NCBI RefSeq assembly: GCF_027744825.2
Contig: NC_071348.1
Location: 3,664,563-3,728,562 of the forward strand
Source of the DNA: Synchiropus splendidus
Taxonomy: Eukaryota; Chordata; Actinopteri; Syngnathiformes; Callionymidae
DNA: 64,000 nt
Direction: 5' to 3'
In this document: positions 1-12,240 of the stretch, one piece after another
How the letters are laid out: each line of letters begins with the position of its first letter
Numbering within the stretch: the stretch's first letter is position 1
Translations under genes and position numbers: made by a program
Notes under the pieces: generated by a model
What the model was told of the DNA's origin: nothing
Databases searched by the model: none
Seen by the model: only the letters and a program-made list of their open reading frames with translations

Positions 1-280
1 ACATGCTTTGCATGGTAATTGTTCAAAGGTAATAAATAAAGCATGAAGTGGAGATTATGGAAATGCAATTCAGGAGGAAGTGAGAATAATTTAACTAAAT
101 ATTATCCCAGTCCCAAATTGACCCCGGGTCAATTAAAAATAGAGGGCTTGTGCTGCCTCAGAACTGAGCCAGCGAGGATCGGATGTTGAAGGTGTGCGGA
201 GGAGGCCGGCTCTTGTCCTCTCCCTCAGAGGAGCAGTGGACCTGCGGAGTAAGAAGCTGAATATTTAAAGTTGCGCCGTG

Positions 281-805
281 TCAAATGTATCTCAAATGCC
301 CGTCGTAATAGCGGCAACCCGAGGATGCCGGCAAACATGCCACTGAGTTAGTGAAGACAATCGTGTTGTTTAAGCTACGAGTACGTTGGTTTGCTTGAGG
401 GAGCTGGTTTTGAGGCCAACAGCGCGGCAACAAAGTCATCGATGCTAAACACGCCACCTGAAAAGCCGTTTGTTGCGTAACCGTCTTCCCCTTCCTTCTT
501 GGTCGGCTCCCATTTATGCAGTACTCACTTTGGCCAGTAGTGAGTACTGCAAAATTGTTTTCAAACTCCATCCACACAATATGCCTCTGTTGTTTGAGAG
601 CAGCTGTACGACGCGCTCTCTTGTCGTGTTCCCATATGCTGATGACACGACTTATTAACTTGTTTCTGTTGTGTACGAACCTATGTTGGGATGTTGAGAA
701 ACCCAGAGTCAAAAGTTTACGACAAAGACAAACTCCAAAACCGACTGTGGAAGAAGCATTGATCATGCACCTCTTGCACAAAAGAGGAAAACGCAAAAGA
801 GGCAG
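281..805 (-). other. Unrecognised 171-codon open frame next to a dispersed repeat
   Basis: A minus-strand frame runs from 796 down to 281 without a stop. I recognise no domain in it. The product is rich in Arg, Ser and Thr and has no clear signal peptide or membrane segment. On the minus strand the dispersed repeat at 806-1036 lies immediately upstream, so the two could belong to one decayed DNA transposon, but the second repeat copy (5991-6215) is not followed by a similar frame. A perfect 12-base inverted repeat sits inside. The length is within what chance can produce in 64 kb. Most likely non-coding or transposon-derived. Confidence 0.2.
518..550. repeat. Perfect 12-bp inverted repeat (hairpin)
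   Basis: GCAGTACTCACT at 518-529 is matched by its exact reverse complement at 539-550, with a 9-base spacer. It lies in a stretch that may be part of an old transposon. No function can be assigned from the sequence. Confidence 0.7.
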
Positions 806-1036
806 TTAAATATATCGCGGCTGTAGGACAGAGACTTTCTGCCATTGTTATGTCTTCTTCGTATCTCCTTAGAACTACGTATCAGGCAGTAACAGCAACA
901 CTGCCCCCCCCCCCATGGTTTCCGGTGGTACTGCACTGTTTGGTCTGTTTCCGTAGAACGTGTAGAAATATGGAGGAAATGAACACAAAGCACGGACAGA
1001 CAGTGTATCCGCATGTAGCATTGAGCGTAAACTGGC
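806..1036. repeat. Dispersed repeat, copy 1 (family shared with 5991-6215)
   Basis: This stretch aligns with 5991-6215 in the same orientation. Shared blocks include AGGACAGAGA, GCAGTAACAGCAACACTGCC versus GTAGTAACAGCAACACTGCC, then CATGGTTTCCGGTGGTACTG, and near the right end TCCGCAT followed by a matching block of the form CGTAAAC(T/G)GGCC. Copy 1 carries an 11-base C tract (904-914) where copy 2 has six C. Minus-strand translation of both copies preserves a short shared peptide (RRHNNG), but the C-tract difference shifts the frame, so I treat it as a repeat and not as a gene. The family is unknown to me. It could be part of a DNA transposon or a 5'-UTR-like element. Confidence 0.75.
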
Positions 1037-3102
1037 CTATAGTTGTTGTGCTAGTCATTTTAGCAATGTTAGCAATGTTTATGGTTTTTCATTTTTTAGG
1101 TATACTTTTTCAGGATTTATTGAAGCCATTGCCCGACTGTTCTCTGCATATAAACGTGGTTCGTAACCAGTGGATCTTCAGGCGCTACACTGTCAGTCGC
1201 GTCCAACAAAGGCATCTGCTAAACAGCGTGTCATGTAATGTCATGAGCAACAGATGCTGTAACATTAACAGCCGCTTATTATTGTATCAGTGCGCTGTTA
1301 TTGCAGTGCTGTCCTTGAGCCGACAAACGTTACCGTAGCTACTCACCATTCTGACTGTAAACACCGTTGGGGGGGAAAAAAAGGACCTTTCCTCCCGCAG
1401 TCCAGAGCTGAGACTCTGAATTGTATCTAAGTGGTGTGTGAGCGCGGCATTGTGTGCCGTGCTCGACTCGCTTACCCAACGCTGTAGCCAGAGTCTGGCA
1501 ACCCGAGAAAAGGAGTGACTCCATTCAGGCAAATTCTGAAGATGCACAGCTTCGCTGAGCGCGGGGGAAGGTGGAACCGGGACCATTTTGGCTGCAGCCA
1601 ACTGAGCAACATTCCCGCTCCGACTGGTAAATGGCAGCGGCGTCCAGATTATATTTCACCCCGGCAAGTGTCAGCGCCCGGAACGTTGCAGTAAGTTTTG
1701 TTTACGGCGCTGAACATCTCTTGATTGCATTGTTGCACACGCACACCAATTATGCCGGCAGCCAGATTGATGGGGCGCATCGCTGAGGCGCACGTGTCCA
1801 TTTGCTGGTGTTTGGGCCCCTCCAGGGATCCAGAGTTTACGCCGCTGCAACATTACACCGGCTCTTACTGTAATTGTGATATTGAATGTTGAGCTGATCT
1901 GTGTCAGCCGTAACTCTCCGTCTCTCTATGAGCTCATAACTCACCAGGACGCAGCGCTGTGGTGGCCAGTGGGAGATCTGCGAGAGCCTTTCCGAACCCG
2001 TCTCCCCGCTCCGGTGACGTAAGACCCCTGCGCCGGCCAGAAATCTGCAATTAAGCATTTTTCTGTGTGTGTGATGGATGAGCAGGAGGAGGGCCATGAG
2101 AGCTCACCGTGGAGCCGGGGGCTCGCTCTGCGGTGCGCACCAGTGTAGCCGGGCCCGGATCAGATCCGTGCGAGAATATGACTCTGGCCGCCCGTGGCTT
2201 CTGTTTTGGCCGGTAATAAAAGTCTCTCTGGGGATGGAGTTCAGGGATTCTTTTCCTCAGGGGTCAAGGAGAGGTTGAGGCTTCGAGTTCAAGCTGTGTT
2301 CCAGAAAGGGTGTGGATTACTGGGATGTTACTCTTCTTTGAGATCTGCATGACTTTACTGTACAGCAGGGCTCCAGTGGCTGGTAATGAATTCAGGACGG
2401 CACCAAGGGAAAGTGGATTTTCTTAAAGGACATTCATTATCATCTTCCTGGAGAATGGAATGGACTTTTTTTTTTTTTTGAAGAGCACATCTCCAGATGG
2501 CATCATTCACACCATACTTCAGCGAGTCAAGCGAGGCCTGGCACGGGACGCCATCCCGGGCTGCTCCCTCCAAATCCCAAGGACACAGCCAGAGGTGCTC
2601 TGCTCTCTGTCTTGTGGAGGAAAAGGCCTGGACGGATGTTCTCAGTGAGTCACAATCTGACCCTGGGGACCGTCAGTGGGAAGGTTCTCCAGCGTTTAAA
2701 GGACCATTCCAAGTGATGAAATATAGATTTTACATGGACTTTAATGAGTCTTTCCGCACTTACATCAAAGGGAGGACGACCTCCATGGGTTCAAGTGGAG
2801 GAGGCTCACTGACTGTAGCCTCGTGGATGGTGTCAACGTCCAGGCCGGAGGGCCACATCGGCCGCCTAAAGTCACGAAAGAGGCTTCCTAAACTGAGTGT
2901 TTCTTGAGTGGTGGAGAGTTTGTCTGTTTTGAAACACTTTCTTACTGACTTCCTGTTCAAGCAGGGCAGTTATAAATTCAGTAGACATGAATTTTGCTTG
3001 GAATGAGTTCAACATTTTGGCCCCTACAGACTTTAGGTTTGACACCACAGTATTAAATGAAGCTATGAAAACAGCACATATTAGCGACGTAGTAGATCCG
3101 TG
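1037..3102. other. No gene recognised
   Basis: About 2 kb of apparently unique sequence. Small open frames occur on both strands but none shows a domain or a convincing start context. A T tract near 2467-2479 and a moderately CpG-rich patch around 1970-2170 are the only visible structure. I see no RNA gene, long tandem repeat or mobile-element end. Confidence 0.5.
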
Positions 3103-3110
3103 AAGTAGAC
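3103..3110. repeat. Target-site duplication, left copy
   Basis: AAGTAGAC lies immediately before the CAGGGGTTTC terminus at 3111 and is repeated exactly at 3684-3691 after the other end of the element. Eight bases is the duplication length typical of hAT-superfamily insertion. Confidence 0.8.
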
Positions 3111-3683
3111 CAGGGGTTTCATTCGTGTTCAATGACCATCCACATAAACAAACCAAAACCTTCCGTAATGATTTGCAACCATGTGATCAGCGCACAGATA
3201 TGTGTCAGTGAAAAGTCCAACCAACAGCAGAACCAGGTGCAAGTCATGTTCTTCAAATTTACTAAAGAAAAAAAAGAAGGAAAAACTGTACGTCATGAAT
3301 ACAATTCTGTATAAAATAAGTATCATAAAATATTTTCTTTTTCATAAATAAACTCTAAAGAAGATAAGGAGAGTGTAAATAAAAGTATCACCAGAAAATG
3401 TTCTAATTCATTTTAAAATTTAAGATGAACAGTTTTTACTGTCGGGATCAAGATTGATGATTTTTTTTTTTTTTTCCCAAGAACTTTTTCACGGTTGTTT
3501 ACTGTCACACATTTGCTGCTGTCAAGTCACCTCAGTGGCTCACTACTGCCACCATATGTGGCAAGTGTATTACAACTGAGCGTCTCACAGCCCAGATGTA
3601 TAAAACAAAAAAACTTCTAGCGGCCCTCTAGTGGGTGCTCGCGGCCCAACCGTGGCCCCCGGGCCTGTGGTTAAGAACCACCG
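3111..3683 (+). mobile_element. Non-autonomous hAT-like DNA transposon, 573 bp
   Basis: The left end reads CAGGGGTTTC and the right end, read inward on the opposite strand, CGGTGGTTCTTAACC. The two agree at 7 of the first 10 positions, and CAGnGGTTCTTAACC-like termini are typical of vertebrate hAT elements. Perfect 8-base duplications (3103-3110 and 3684-3691) flank the ends exactly, which is strong support for a real insertion. The right subterminal part (about 3620-3670) is GC-rich and has GGCCGCGAG-type motifs when read on the minus strand. The interior is AT-rich, holds T and A runs (for example 3461-3475), and encodes no transposase, so it would have moved in trans. The low match of the termini suggests age or an internally rearranged copy. 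Confidence 0.75.
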
Positions 3684-3691
3684 AAGTAGAC
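3684..3691. repeat. Target-site duplication, right copy
   Basis: AAGTAGAC again, identical to 3103-3110. The base before each copy differs in origin: a flanking G on the left, and the terminal G of the element on the right. The apparent match is therefore nine bases. Confidence 0.8.
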
Positions 3692-4788
3692 TGCAGAATA
3701 TTGTTCTCAGATGTTGATGATTCTGGGCAGCACTTTCCCTGCTCCCATGTATTTTAGGTGACAATGAAGATCTGCTCCTTTTATTTGGAAAGGCAGCCAA
3801 TATTTTCTTGTCAGGGAAATAAGTCTCAACTTGAACTTGCGCTTATTTCAATATTTCCTCCTCAACTCTCTCTCTCATGTTGATTATAGCGTGGCCCAAA
3901 ATGGAACAGCAGATTGAGGAGGTCCTCGGCCAGCCCGGCTGTGTCTTTGCTGATAAGTACAGCAGTAAGCTGTCTGAAATATTCATGCACGGATGCAGAG
4001 TTGTTGTCTCTTGATGGCTCTCGCCATGTGCAACATCTGTTCCTGATGTCATGCACATTTCCCAGAGCCAAAAATGCCCTGATGGCGTCCGAGGCGGGCG
4101 CCGCTGCACGTAGCTCACGTCCGCGCGCCGCGCAGGGCTGAGATAAATATCCCGGCCAACGGTACTGATCCAGTCGACTGGACCAAACTATTGAACGCCT
4201 GTGCTAATCCATAGGTATAGATTCGCCGCTGCCACCTCACACTTGGATCAGCACTTCTGCCTCTGGCTGATGAATGTGTCAGTCGGCTGTTGGCTCTTTC
4301 AAGCGCTGGGACGGATCTGATGAATATTCAACTCCGGCTCCTTATATAATTCAGCGTGAACGCTGTAAAATACAGAGTGAGCTGAGTCAAACGGCTGCCA
4401 GCTCATTAATAAGCACTGTATTTAGAAACAATTTGTGGCCAATGGCAAATAAGAATTGACATTTTACACTGTCTAATAACTGCAGCACTAGCAGGCTGTA
4501 CTTCTAATGTGTTGCTTCTAAATACCTTCCAAGAGAAACCTGTCTTTATTTGTGTCGATCTTTTATGTATTAACAAACGGGAGCGTTTAAAGACGATGAG
4601 TCATGTTGAGTTTTGGCTCATACTTTGTCATGACTCACTGTGACTGCATTGTTATTGCCACACTGTGTCGCACATCATGCCACCCTCACTCTGCTATATA
4701 CTTGGATATTGCATCACAATGTCATTATTTTTTGGAATATATAATAGAGATAAAAATATTAATTCATATACATATATATCCCATACGT
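3692..4788. other. No gene; CpG cluster and possible conserved non-coding DNA
   Basis: No exon is recognised. 4083-4140 is a short, very CpG-dense cluster (GCGCGCCGCGC-type). A perfect 14-base palindrome, TCCAGTCGACTGGA, lies at 4169-4182. The stretch from about 4380 to 4470 has homeodomain-type motifs (TCATTAATAAGC) and low repeat content, as enhancer-like conserved elements in fish often do. Conservation cannot be judged from one sequence. Confidence 0.4.
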
Positions 4789-4838
4789 GTATATATATAT
4801 ATGTATATGTGTATATATGTATATGTGTATATATATCT

Positions 4839-4918
<80 letters not shown>

Positions 4919-4951
4919 TTGTTGATATATATTATTATTATATATATATAC
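4789..4951. repeat. TA-rich microsatellite
   Basis: An imperfect TA/TG array starts at 4789 and passes through a short (TATATC)n portion at about 4831-4855. It becomes a pure 60-base TA run at 4856-4915, followed by a second TA/ATT-rich patch to about 4951. The apparent long frames across it (Tyr-Ile repeats) are artefacts of the repeat. A run like this is likely to be polymorphic and prone to cruciform formation. Confidence 0.95.
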
Positions 4952-5990
4952 ACATTTGTGGAGTAATGTGCTAGCAGGGCACGTTTCGGCGTCTCATCAT
5001 ATCACTTAACATGGAAACAAAAAGTGAGGCCCCGGAGACCGTCCAAGACCCCGCTGACACTGAGCGTGCTCCTCCGTGACAGCAGAGAGAGACAGCAAGA
5101 GGGCAGACAGCGCGTCAGCAGCAGTCAAGGTGAATCCCGTCTGGGATGCATTTTCCATACTACCACTACATTCCCAGATTCCTCCACCTCTGCGTCGTCT
5201 CACTGTCTGCTGACAGTCATAGGAATAGGCTGTGACTGGCTGCTTGTTTTGCGCCATGATCCTGTGCTGCTCATGCTGCTGGAAAAAAAAAAAAAAATCG
5301 CCCGACTCTGTGCTGCAATAAATAATGGATGACTTGCCCAATGTCACTTTTCATAGCATGTCAAGTCACGGCCTGGCCATTATTAGGGTCGGTCCTCTTC
5401 TCCTTTCTGCCTCTGACTCCAGTTTTGTTATTGTTCTGGTCGACTTGCCTGGACACCTACTCCACTGTCAGCCTTCTGCGGCATGGTGCGGTTGACGGTT
5501 GCTACAGAGGGGAGAGGAAAGCTTGCTCAGGGGCGCGAGATGATAAAGTATGGAGCGCAGTGAGGGCTGCGGTTTCACATGAGATACCTTCCCTGCTAAT
5601 GCTGACAAACGTTTGAATGGAGAAATGTGTTTTAGATGTGGCTCACTATTAGTACCCGGCTATAGACAGGAAGCTAGTACAGTGAAGCGTCCTGTTCTCT
5701 GCGTTGTACGGGTGAGGAGACAAATCCAAGCTAGGATCAGAGAGCACGGAACGGTCGAGCAGGACGTTGGTTTTTACCGTCCATTTTCTCACGTGAAAGC
5801 GACAGAGGCTGCCGTTGAGGAAGTTTTGTGAGTACACATTTAGCTGCCGGCGGTTTTGCCCTCCCACGGGTCAGGTGCGGAAACAGCAGTGAGGATCAGC
5901 TACTTCAATATCATCTGGTCGATTTGTCTGGTGGAAATCCACGTGAGACGCTTTCATCCGGCTTGTAAATCCTAGCTCATATCCACTGAT
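4952..5990. other. No gene recognised
   Basis: Unique-looking sequence with a 15-base A tract at 5283-5297. Short open frames on both strands show no known domain. No mobile-element termini were seen apart from the repeat that begins at about 5991. Confidence 0.5.
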
Positions 5991-6215
5991 CATAAATATA
6001 TACCGCCACTGGAGGACAGAGAATTCTCGCCGTTGTTATGCCTTCTTTGTGTCTCATTAGGACGTGGTATCAGGTAGTAACAGCAACACTGCCCCCCATG
6101 GTTTCCGGTGGTACTGCTCCGTTTGGGCGGTATCAGTAAGTTTTGCAGAAACGTACAGAAGCCTGCGTTTGGATTCGGATCCGCATTTAACGTTGACCGT
6201 AAACGGGCCTTCACT
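5991..6215. repeat. Dispersed repeat, copy 2 (family shared with 806-1036)
   Basis: Same orientation as copy 1. The similarity begins at AAATATATA and runs through AGGACAGAGA, the TAACAGCAACACTGCC block, CATGGTTTCCGGTGGTACTG, and ends near the CGTAAACGGGCC motif at about 6199-6210. Only six C follow the CTG, against eleven in copy 1. Upstream and downstream sequence does not match copy 1, so the repeat limits are fairly well defined. No terminal inverted repeat or duplicated target was found. Confidence 0.75.
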
Positions 6216-9200
6216 CTTCTGACGAGGGAGTCGGGTGAGAGCAGGGAGTTTTTCAACATTATGAACTCAGATATTATTGAAGGCTTTTTTTTTCAAAGGA
6301 CAACAGAACTCTTTGGAAGCCAGACACTCTGCCGCCAGTGCACACAATAGACACACACAAGTTTGTTTTGGAGACGAAAGCAGATCTTCCTCCATGGTGC
6401 ATTAGACGAGACCAGTGAGTTCATCAGAGAGATACACAATATGCTTCTATCCAGCATCCAGCAGGAGAATTCATGGATTATTTACATACACAGCTGCGCC
6501 TGGGAAAAATGAATGAAGAACATCTGGCTGATGGAGGCACGGGAGAGGAAGGATGAGATTCTCTAAGACAAACACGGGTTTGGGTCGAGCAATCGGATGT
6601 TTTTTTTTATGGTTTGCGCTTATTGATCTGAGCTCCCTGTTGGTTAACAATGTGCCGGGCTGCCACAAGGCCGGACCTTGGGCCGCATTGTCCGGCAGTG
6701 TGTCTCATCTTCCACAAATCTAGCGTCTTTTTTTTTTGCCATCTACAGAGTAATAACATCGAATCAAGGCTGTGAGCAAATAAACCCTGACAAATCTGTT
6801 CATTTGGGACCCACTGTGGGACGTCTGAGGTTCTGTCCCAGTCAGGAGGACGGCAGCAAGCTTGTGGTGGGCTTGTCACCAGAAACCTTTCCTTAGTCAT
6901 AGCACTGCGGGCGATCCATATGAATGCAGCCTCGTGTAAATGCTATTAATAGTTATCTACCTTTCAGAAGTTATTATGCTGAGCGAGGGATGACGGAGGC
7001 CAATAATGGAAAAGGTCCCAAATGAGGAATTAAAACAAGATCTGTGGAGCTGTGCTGATACAATTCATGACCCCCCCCCCACCCCTCTCTTCTTATCCTT
7101 CTATTAGCTTGTGGAAGTGGCTGCCCAGTGCCAGGGCCACAGTCTGTGTGAGAGGCATATTAAGGATTAGTTCTGGGGCCGGCAGAGAAGAGAGAGCCGA
7201 GGAGTTAAAGACCAGTGGCAGAGAGGATGGGGAGGAGTGTTGGTCTCCTGGCAAGTCAGAGAGATAGATAGATGGTGGGGAGGAGCAGCAAGGGAGTGGG
7301 GAGCTGCTTAAAAATCAAGGTCCTGAGTTGGCCATGCTTAATTTTTCATCGCTCCTCTAAATTAAAAATGTGAGCGGTCATCACTTATTTGTCAAATTGT
7401 CTCCGCTCAAGAGGGGCATGTCACATCGGGTTTGCGGAAGGTCAGGGGAGTCGACAGTCAGCGAGGAGGAGAGTGGATCAAAGACTGCTGATCCCACCAA
7501 ATACCCGGCGAAACTACCGTGTTTAAAGGGCATTTACTGCAAATGGAGTTCCTGGATGGTAACACTGAGTGGATATGACATGATTTGAAAGGGAACATCT
7601 GGAACAGTTTTTCTTTCCAAACGGCGGAGATATAAACACAGCAGATATATATATATCCTCTACTTAAGTCGAAAGCGCCTGTAAGTTAATACGCGTATGC
7701 TCTAAATCAATATGATGGTCTGTCAGTGTGAGCATAAATATGTATCTGACTTTTCCTGTGGTTATCATCATTACGTGCACTTTGCAGTAATCTCATGGTG
7801 CCGGCCTGCTAGCGTGTCTAAGACGCCCCGTAATATCGCGTAAAGCCAATCCATTAGATCTCAGTCGATTGTAAAGCTGACGCGGAATATGCTCACAGAT
7901 GGATTCCTAGAAAGCAACACACTATCTGAATATGCGAACAAACCGGAGACACCCAGCCGGATTAATCGCCTTCAGCCGTGGTCGGACTAAGATTAGCAAA
8001 GGCAGTAGGAGGATAAATAATAGACTCGCTTTATCTTTAAATCACAAATGTGCGGCTCCACGGGTGAGTGCTTCCACCACAGCTGCCAGGGAAGGAGAGA
8101 GAGACACACACAAAGGTCCCTTGTGCTCGCAGCTAAGGACCGGCCAAGAGGGAGAAAGCTAAAGATCACTAGTGTACCTCAGCTGTCAGAGAGGTCAATA
8201 GATCCCCATCCACCGCGCTGAAATTGCCTCATGCTGTTTCAACGCCGGCAAATATGCCACTCAACTTTCAAGTCAAACAGCGCTTGCCTTCCAGATCCAT
8301 TGGTATGTGGAAAACATGCAGCCGGAGAAGGGCTTACTCTCGCCTCATCCCCGCCGTCGCATCTCAACAGGCTCAGGATAAACATCTGTTACCAGGAATA
8401 TGGAGGGAGGCAGGGCAGCATAACAGATTGTGTTTGAGGATGAGGAAAAGGTTGTTTTGATTCAAAAGGGGAGGTGTGATTTACCACATAGTCTTCCTGT
8501 TAGTCTGCTGACCTCGCTGAGTGGAGGAGATAACACAGTACGATTTCCAGAGGAGATTGTGTTTGAGGATGGGCAGCCCCAGATATGATTGCTTCCTTTT
8601 TTCCGACCGCTGACTTCTAAAAAATATTTACGGGAGAGTCACAATCCCCAAACAGGCATAAGGATTGGATAAGTGCGAGTGTATTGTTGGAGATATCTGC
8701 AGCTGGCTCGTGTTTGAAATCAGAAGTACATGTCACCGGGGTGCGCTGAGGACACAGTAATGCCTCTGAATCGGGCCGGATTGGAGGAGCTATCCTGCAT
8801 GTTGTTTGGCTTCCAATCCGCTCTGTATTCTCTGAAGTTTGCTGGCATTTCTCAGCGGTTGTTGCTGAAAATGCACCTTTGTGTTGCCATGTTCTCACCC
8901 CACTGCGAGGCTCAACCAAAAGTATGCCACTTGGATTCATGATCCCGTCCTCATGAAGTCGTCTGCTCAACTTGGTTTGTCCTTTCGCCCAGTATTTTTC
9001 TGTCTCTGAAACTTCAACCTTTTGAGTCCCTGCATGCGAACCGTCAACTGTACTGCCAACTTTTTGGCAAGCTCTTCCTACGTTGAGCCTCTTCACATGA
9101 GCTAGCAGCTAACAGTCGACGCACTTGTCTCAGATCAAACCTTCCGATCACTTTAAATACCTAATTTTACTTTATGACTCCACATGTTTTTTCTATTGTC

Positions 9201-12200
9201 ATGTCATGCGATTCCCTCAGCCACAGAGACGTGAGACCAGATCCCATTCTGGCGCTCCAAAACAGCCACATCATTTGAGGTTAAAAGCTCATCTTTCTGC
9301 AGCAGGACATTAACTTCACGCAATGATTCGAACCGAGCACCGGGTGGACGCTGATGGACATGCAGAGTAAAGCTACTCCGTGAAACGTGGTACAGATTTT
9401 CATCCCAAGTGACTCCCATTCTGCGACCCATCCTCGCTCCGCGGTAATGCAGGTAAAGTACACAGCTGAAGGGTACCACAGTTCCACATAATCTGCGTTC
9501 TATTAAAACAGGCTGGCCTTAAATGAAGTGGATCCATGAATTAAAGCGAAGCCCCTTTGAAAGCGAAATAGATTGGTCTCGCTGATACATGATCACTTGA
9601 AAGCTCTGTGATGTGAACAAGTGTGTTTTGACCAGTGGAAGGAAAGCTGATTCATATCAGTTTAGATGTTGTCCTCGGGGCCACTGGAGTGGATTTTCCC
9701 CACTTATCCATGGATATAAGCCTCCTAAAACACTCTCCCGGTACACATTCCTTATCAGTGTTTACATTTACCTCGATAAAATGGGCTTCAGGAAGAAACC
9801 CTGGAAGCACTTGCAGGTTGATTTAATCAAGTTGACTCTTGGATGGCTTTAGTGAACCAAAAAAAAGGCCGTCTATATCGTAACATGTGGCACCTTATAC
9901 GTACATGAGATCATCCTCCATATGCTTGTGTTACGGGGTTTTTTTTAGGGAAAATACTCTGGATGCATTTGCTACTTCTGCTCTGCCAAAAACTGACATG
10001 AAGTAGAAGGAAAGCCACAGAAGCCTTTTTGAGCAAAGTTAGATGTCAGAGGTGAAGATGACCTGCCGTGTTTAGCCTGTCAGCATTTTGGGGACTAGTG
10101 GAAACGATATCCGACAAATGAGTGACGGACACGGGCAACACATGAGCAGTACTGGGTTGCCACCCTGCGATAGTTGAAATCTGCGAAGTAGCAGCACCAT
10201 AATGTAACCCCGCAGTTCCTTGGAGAACAGACCGAGGATGGGAGGCGGAGTCAATTGGAGCTTTAAATTTCCATCAGAAAGTGTGTGCAGAAAACGGAGG
10301 GTCCGACACTGTGCCACCCAACAAGGAGATTATTTATCACATGACACAGAGGAAAGTGTGGCATAAGCACCTCCGATAAGCCTGAGAGTTGGCAGCCCTC
10401 GAAAAACCTGTGCGGAAAATTGTATCGTACACCAGCAGCTTTATTTCTGGGGAAATTCCTGAATCATCTCAGTGGCTCTGAAATGGGAGTAGAGTCAAAA
10501 CTAGCGACTTTTTTGCCGCCATGTTTTCCGTGAAAAGTGCATATGCCTTCAGAAAGTAGAAAGAGTTTTCACAACTTTCTTTATTGAAGAATCAACATAT
10601 TATATATGTGTATATATATATATATCTCAACATATTCATTGCAGCCATTTTCAGTGTGAAAAAGAAATGTATCTTATATGTAGTTAGAAGCTCAGCAGGT
10701 AAAAGGTCACACGTGTTGTAAAAGTGCACCTGTAGATTGAATCCATGAATTAAACCAGAGAAGCTTCTCCTCTTCAAGCCACTATTCAACAAAGGATTTG
10801 GGCTGCTTTCAGCCCCGGGGCCTTGAGTTTGACTCAGGCTTCATGACATCAAAAGCCAATGTAGGCGGTGAAGTTGAAAATATCCTCCCAGTGACTTACA
10901 ATAATCAGGATCCAAAATGAAATAAAACCTATTCTCAGGCCTTAATCTAAAAAAAATGTAGTCACAACTTTGAAAAATGGTCTGCCCTTGAAATAATCTC
11001 TTGGAAGTCGAACGGTTGCGTATCCTTCCGGGAACTTTTAAAGCCATGTTCACCAGATCTCCCTCTGGCACGGTTCATTATGGCTGTAACAGGCGCCGGT
11101 GTACCTGAGCAAGCGAGGAACTGTGGTCGCTCTCCACCAAAACCAGCTCATTATTATCCATATGTACGGCCTGTTTGATTCATTAAGCATTTCCAGCAGC
11201 CTGTGCTCCAGAGATCGGCCGACAAGAGAGGAAGTGTGGGAGGTGGAGGCAGGATAATGGTAGGTTGTGGTTGAGCCTGAGCACGCTTGAAGTGAAATAT
11301 GATTGATCAGTGCATTCTTGGGCTGACACGGCCTCGCTGCAGCTGAAACCTGTTAACCTGATGTGCACGGACCTGGGTGAATGAGGAGTCAAATCTGTTG
11401 TGACTGCCACATGGCAAATATTATGGTTGGCTGACCCGGCTCAAGTAGGGAAGGAGATGGATACACGAGGATTGTTCTACGGTTATGTGTGAAACAGACG
11501 ACGCATGCTTGTGTGCGTTGGTGTCGCCATCGATGGATGCATGGAAATGGCAGGCTCCTCGCATGGCATGGATTATAATGCAAGGCGACGGATGCTGAGT
11601 CGTCTTTAACATCAGCTCACAAGTTGTAAGCAAAGATGGCAGCGTGCGAGGTCTGGCCACGGGGACACGCAGGTTCTCGATGACTGACGGAAGAGCACCG
11701 AGGGATTACGATCCTGAGATATCGTCTTCATCGCTGTAATCTGAGCGTGATGTGAAAGGTTTGATTTAATCCGTTGTTGGAAGGTCTGGCTTTGCTTCTT
11801 GAAGCGCTGCAGTATGTGCCATCAGCGCCTCCGTCAACAACCATTAACGGAACATCAAAGGCTTAATGCAATCTTGCCGGGAGCGACCGCAGAAGCGTCG
11901 ATTCGGAATCTGCTGCGCCACGTCTGAGATCTCACTCAATCCTGCAGTGCTCTGGGGACCGCAGCCGCCGCCACCACTGCTCTGCATTCATTCCACCGGG
12001 TCAGGCTAACGCTCATTTCTGCTTGTAATTGGCGAACAATAGGGTGACAAAAGGAGACGTTTGGAATGCACGAGGATTTCCCAGAGGTTATGCAAATCGC
12101 TGCTCCACAGGTGTCCTTATCTCTGTAATGAAACTGGCATTGGCTCTTATATTTCCCGTCCTTCGAAGGTACCTGCCGTGATTTTCAATGCAGAAGTCAA

Positions 12201-12240
12201 ACGTGTCTTTTCTATAAAGTTTAAGTTTACAATGGCGAAA
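6216..12240. other. Six kilobases without a recognised gene
   Basis: Nothing here could be tied to a known protein or RNA. Minor structure: a 10-base C run at 7071-7080, a short GATA run near 7262-7273, a TA run at about 10608-10624, and T or A tracts. The stretch 7300-7400 (GCTTAATTTTTCATCG, then CTAAATTAAAAATG) is AT-rich with homeodomain-type cores and might be a regulatory element. The 159-codon minus frame at 8617-9096 shows no domain. Confidence 0.5.

Noticed and set aside
4603..4974. Long frames of Tyr-Ile repeats on both strands
   Set aside because: They are translations of the TA microsatellite and not proteins.
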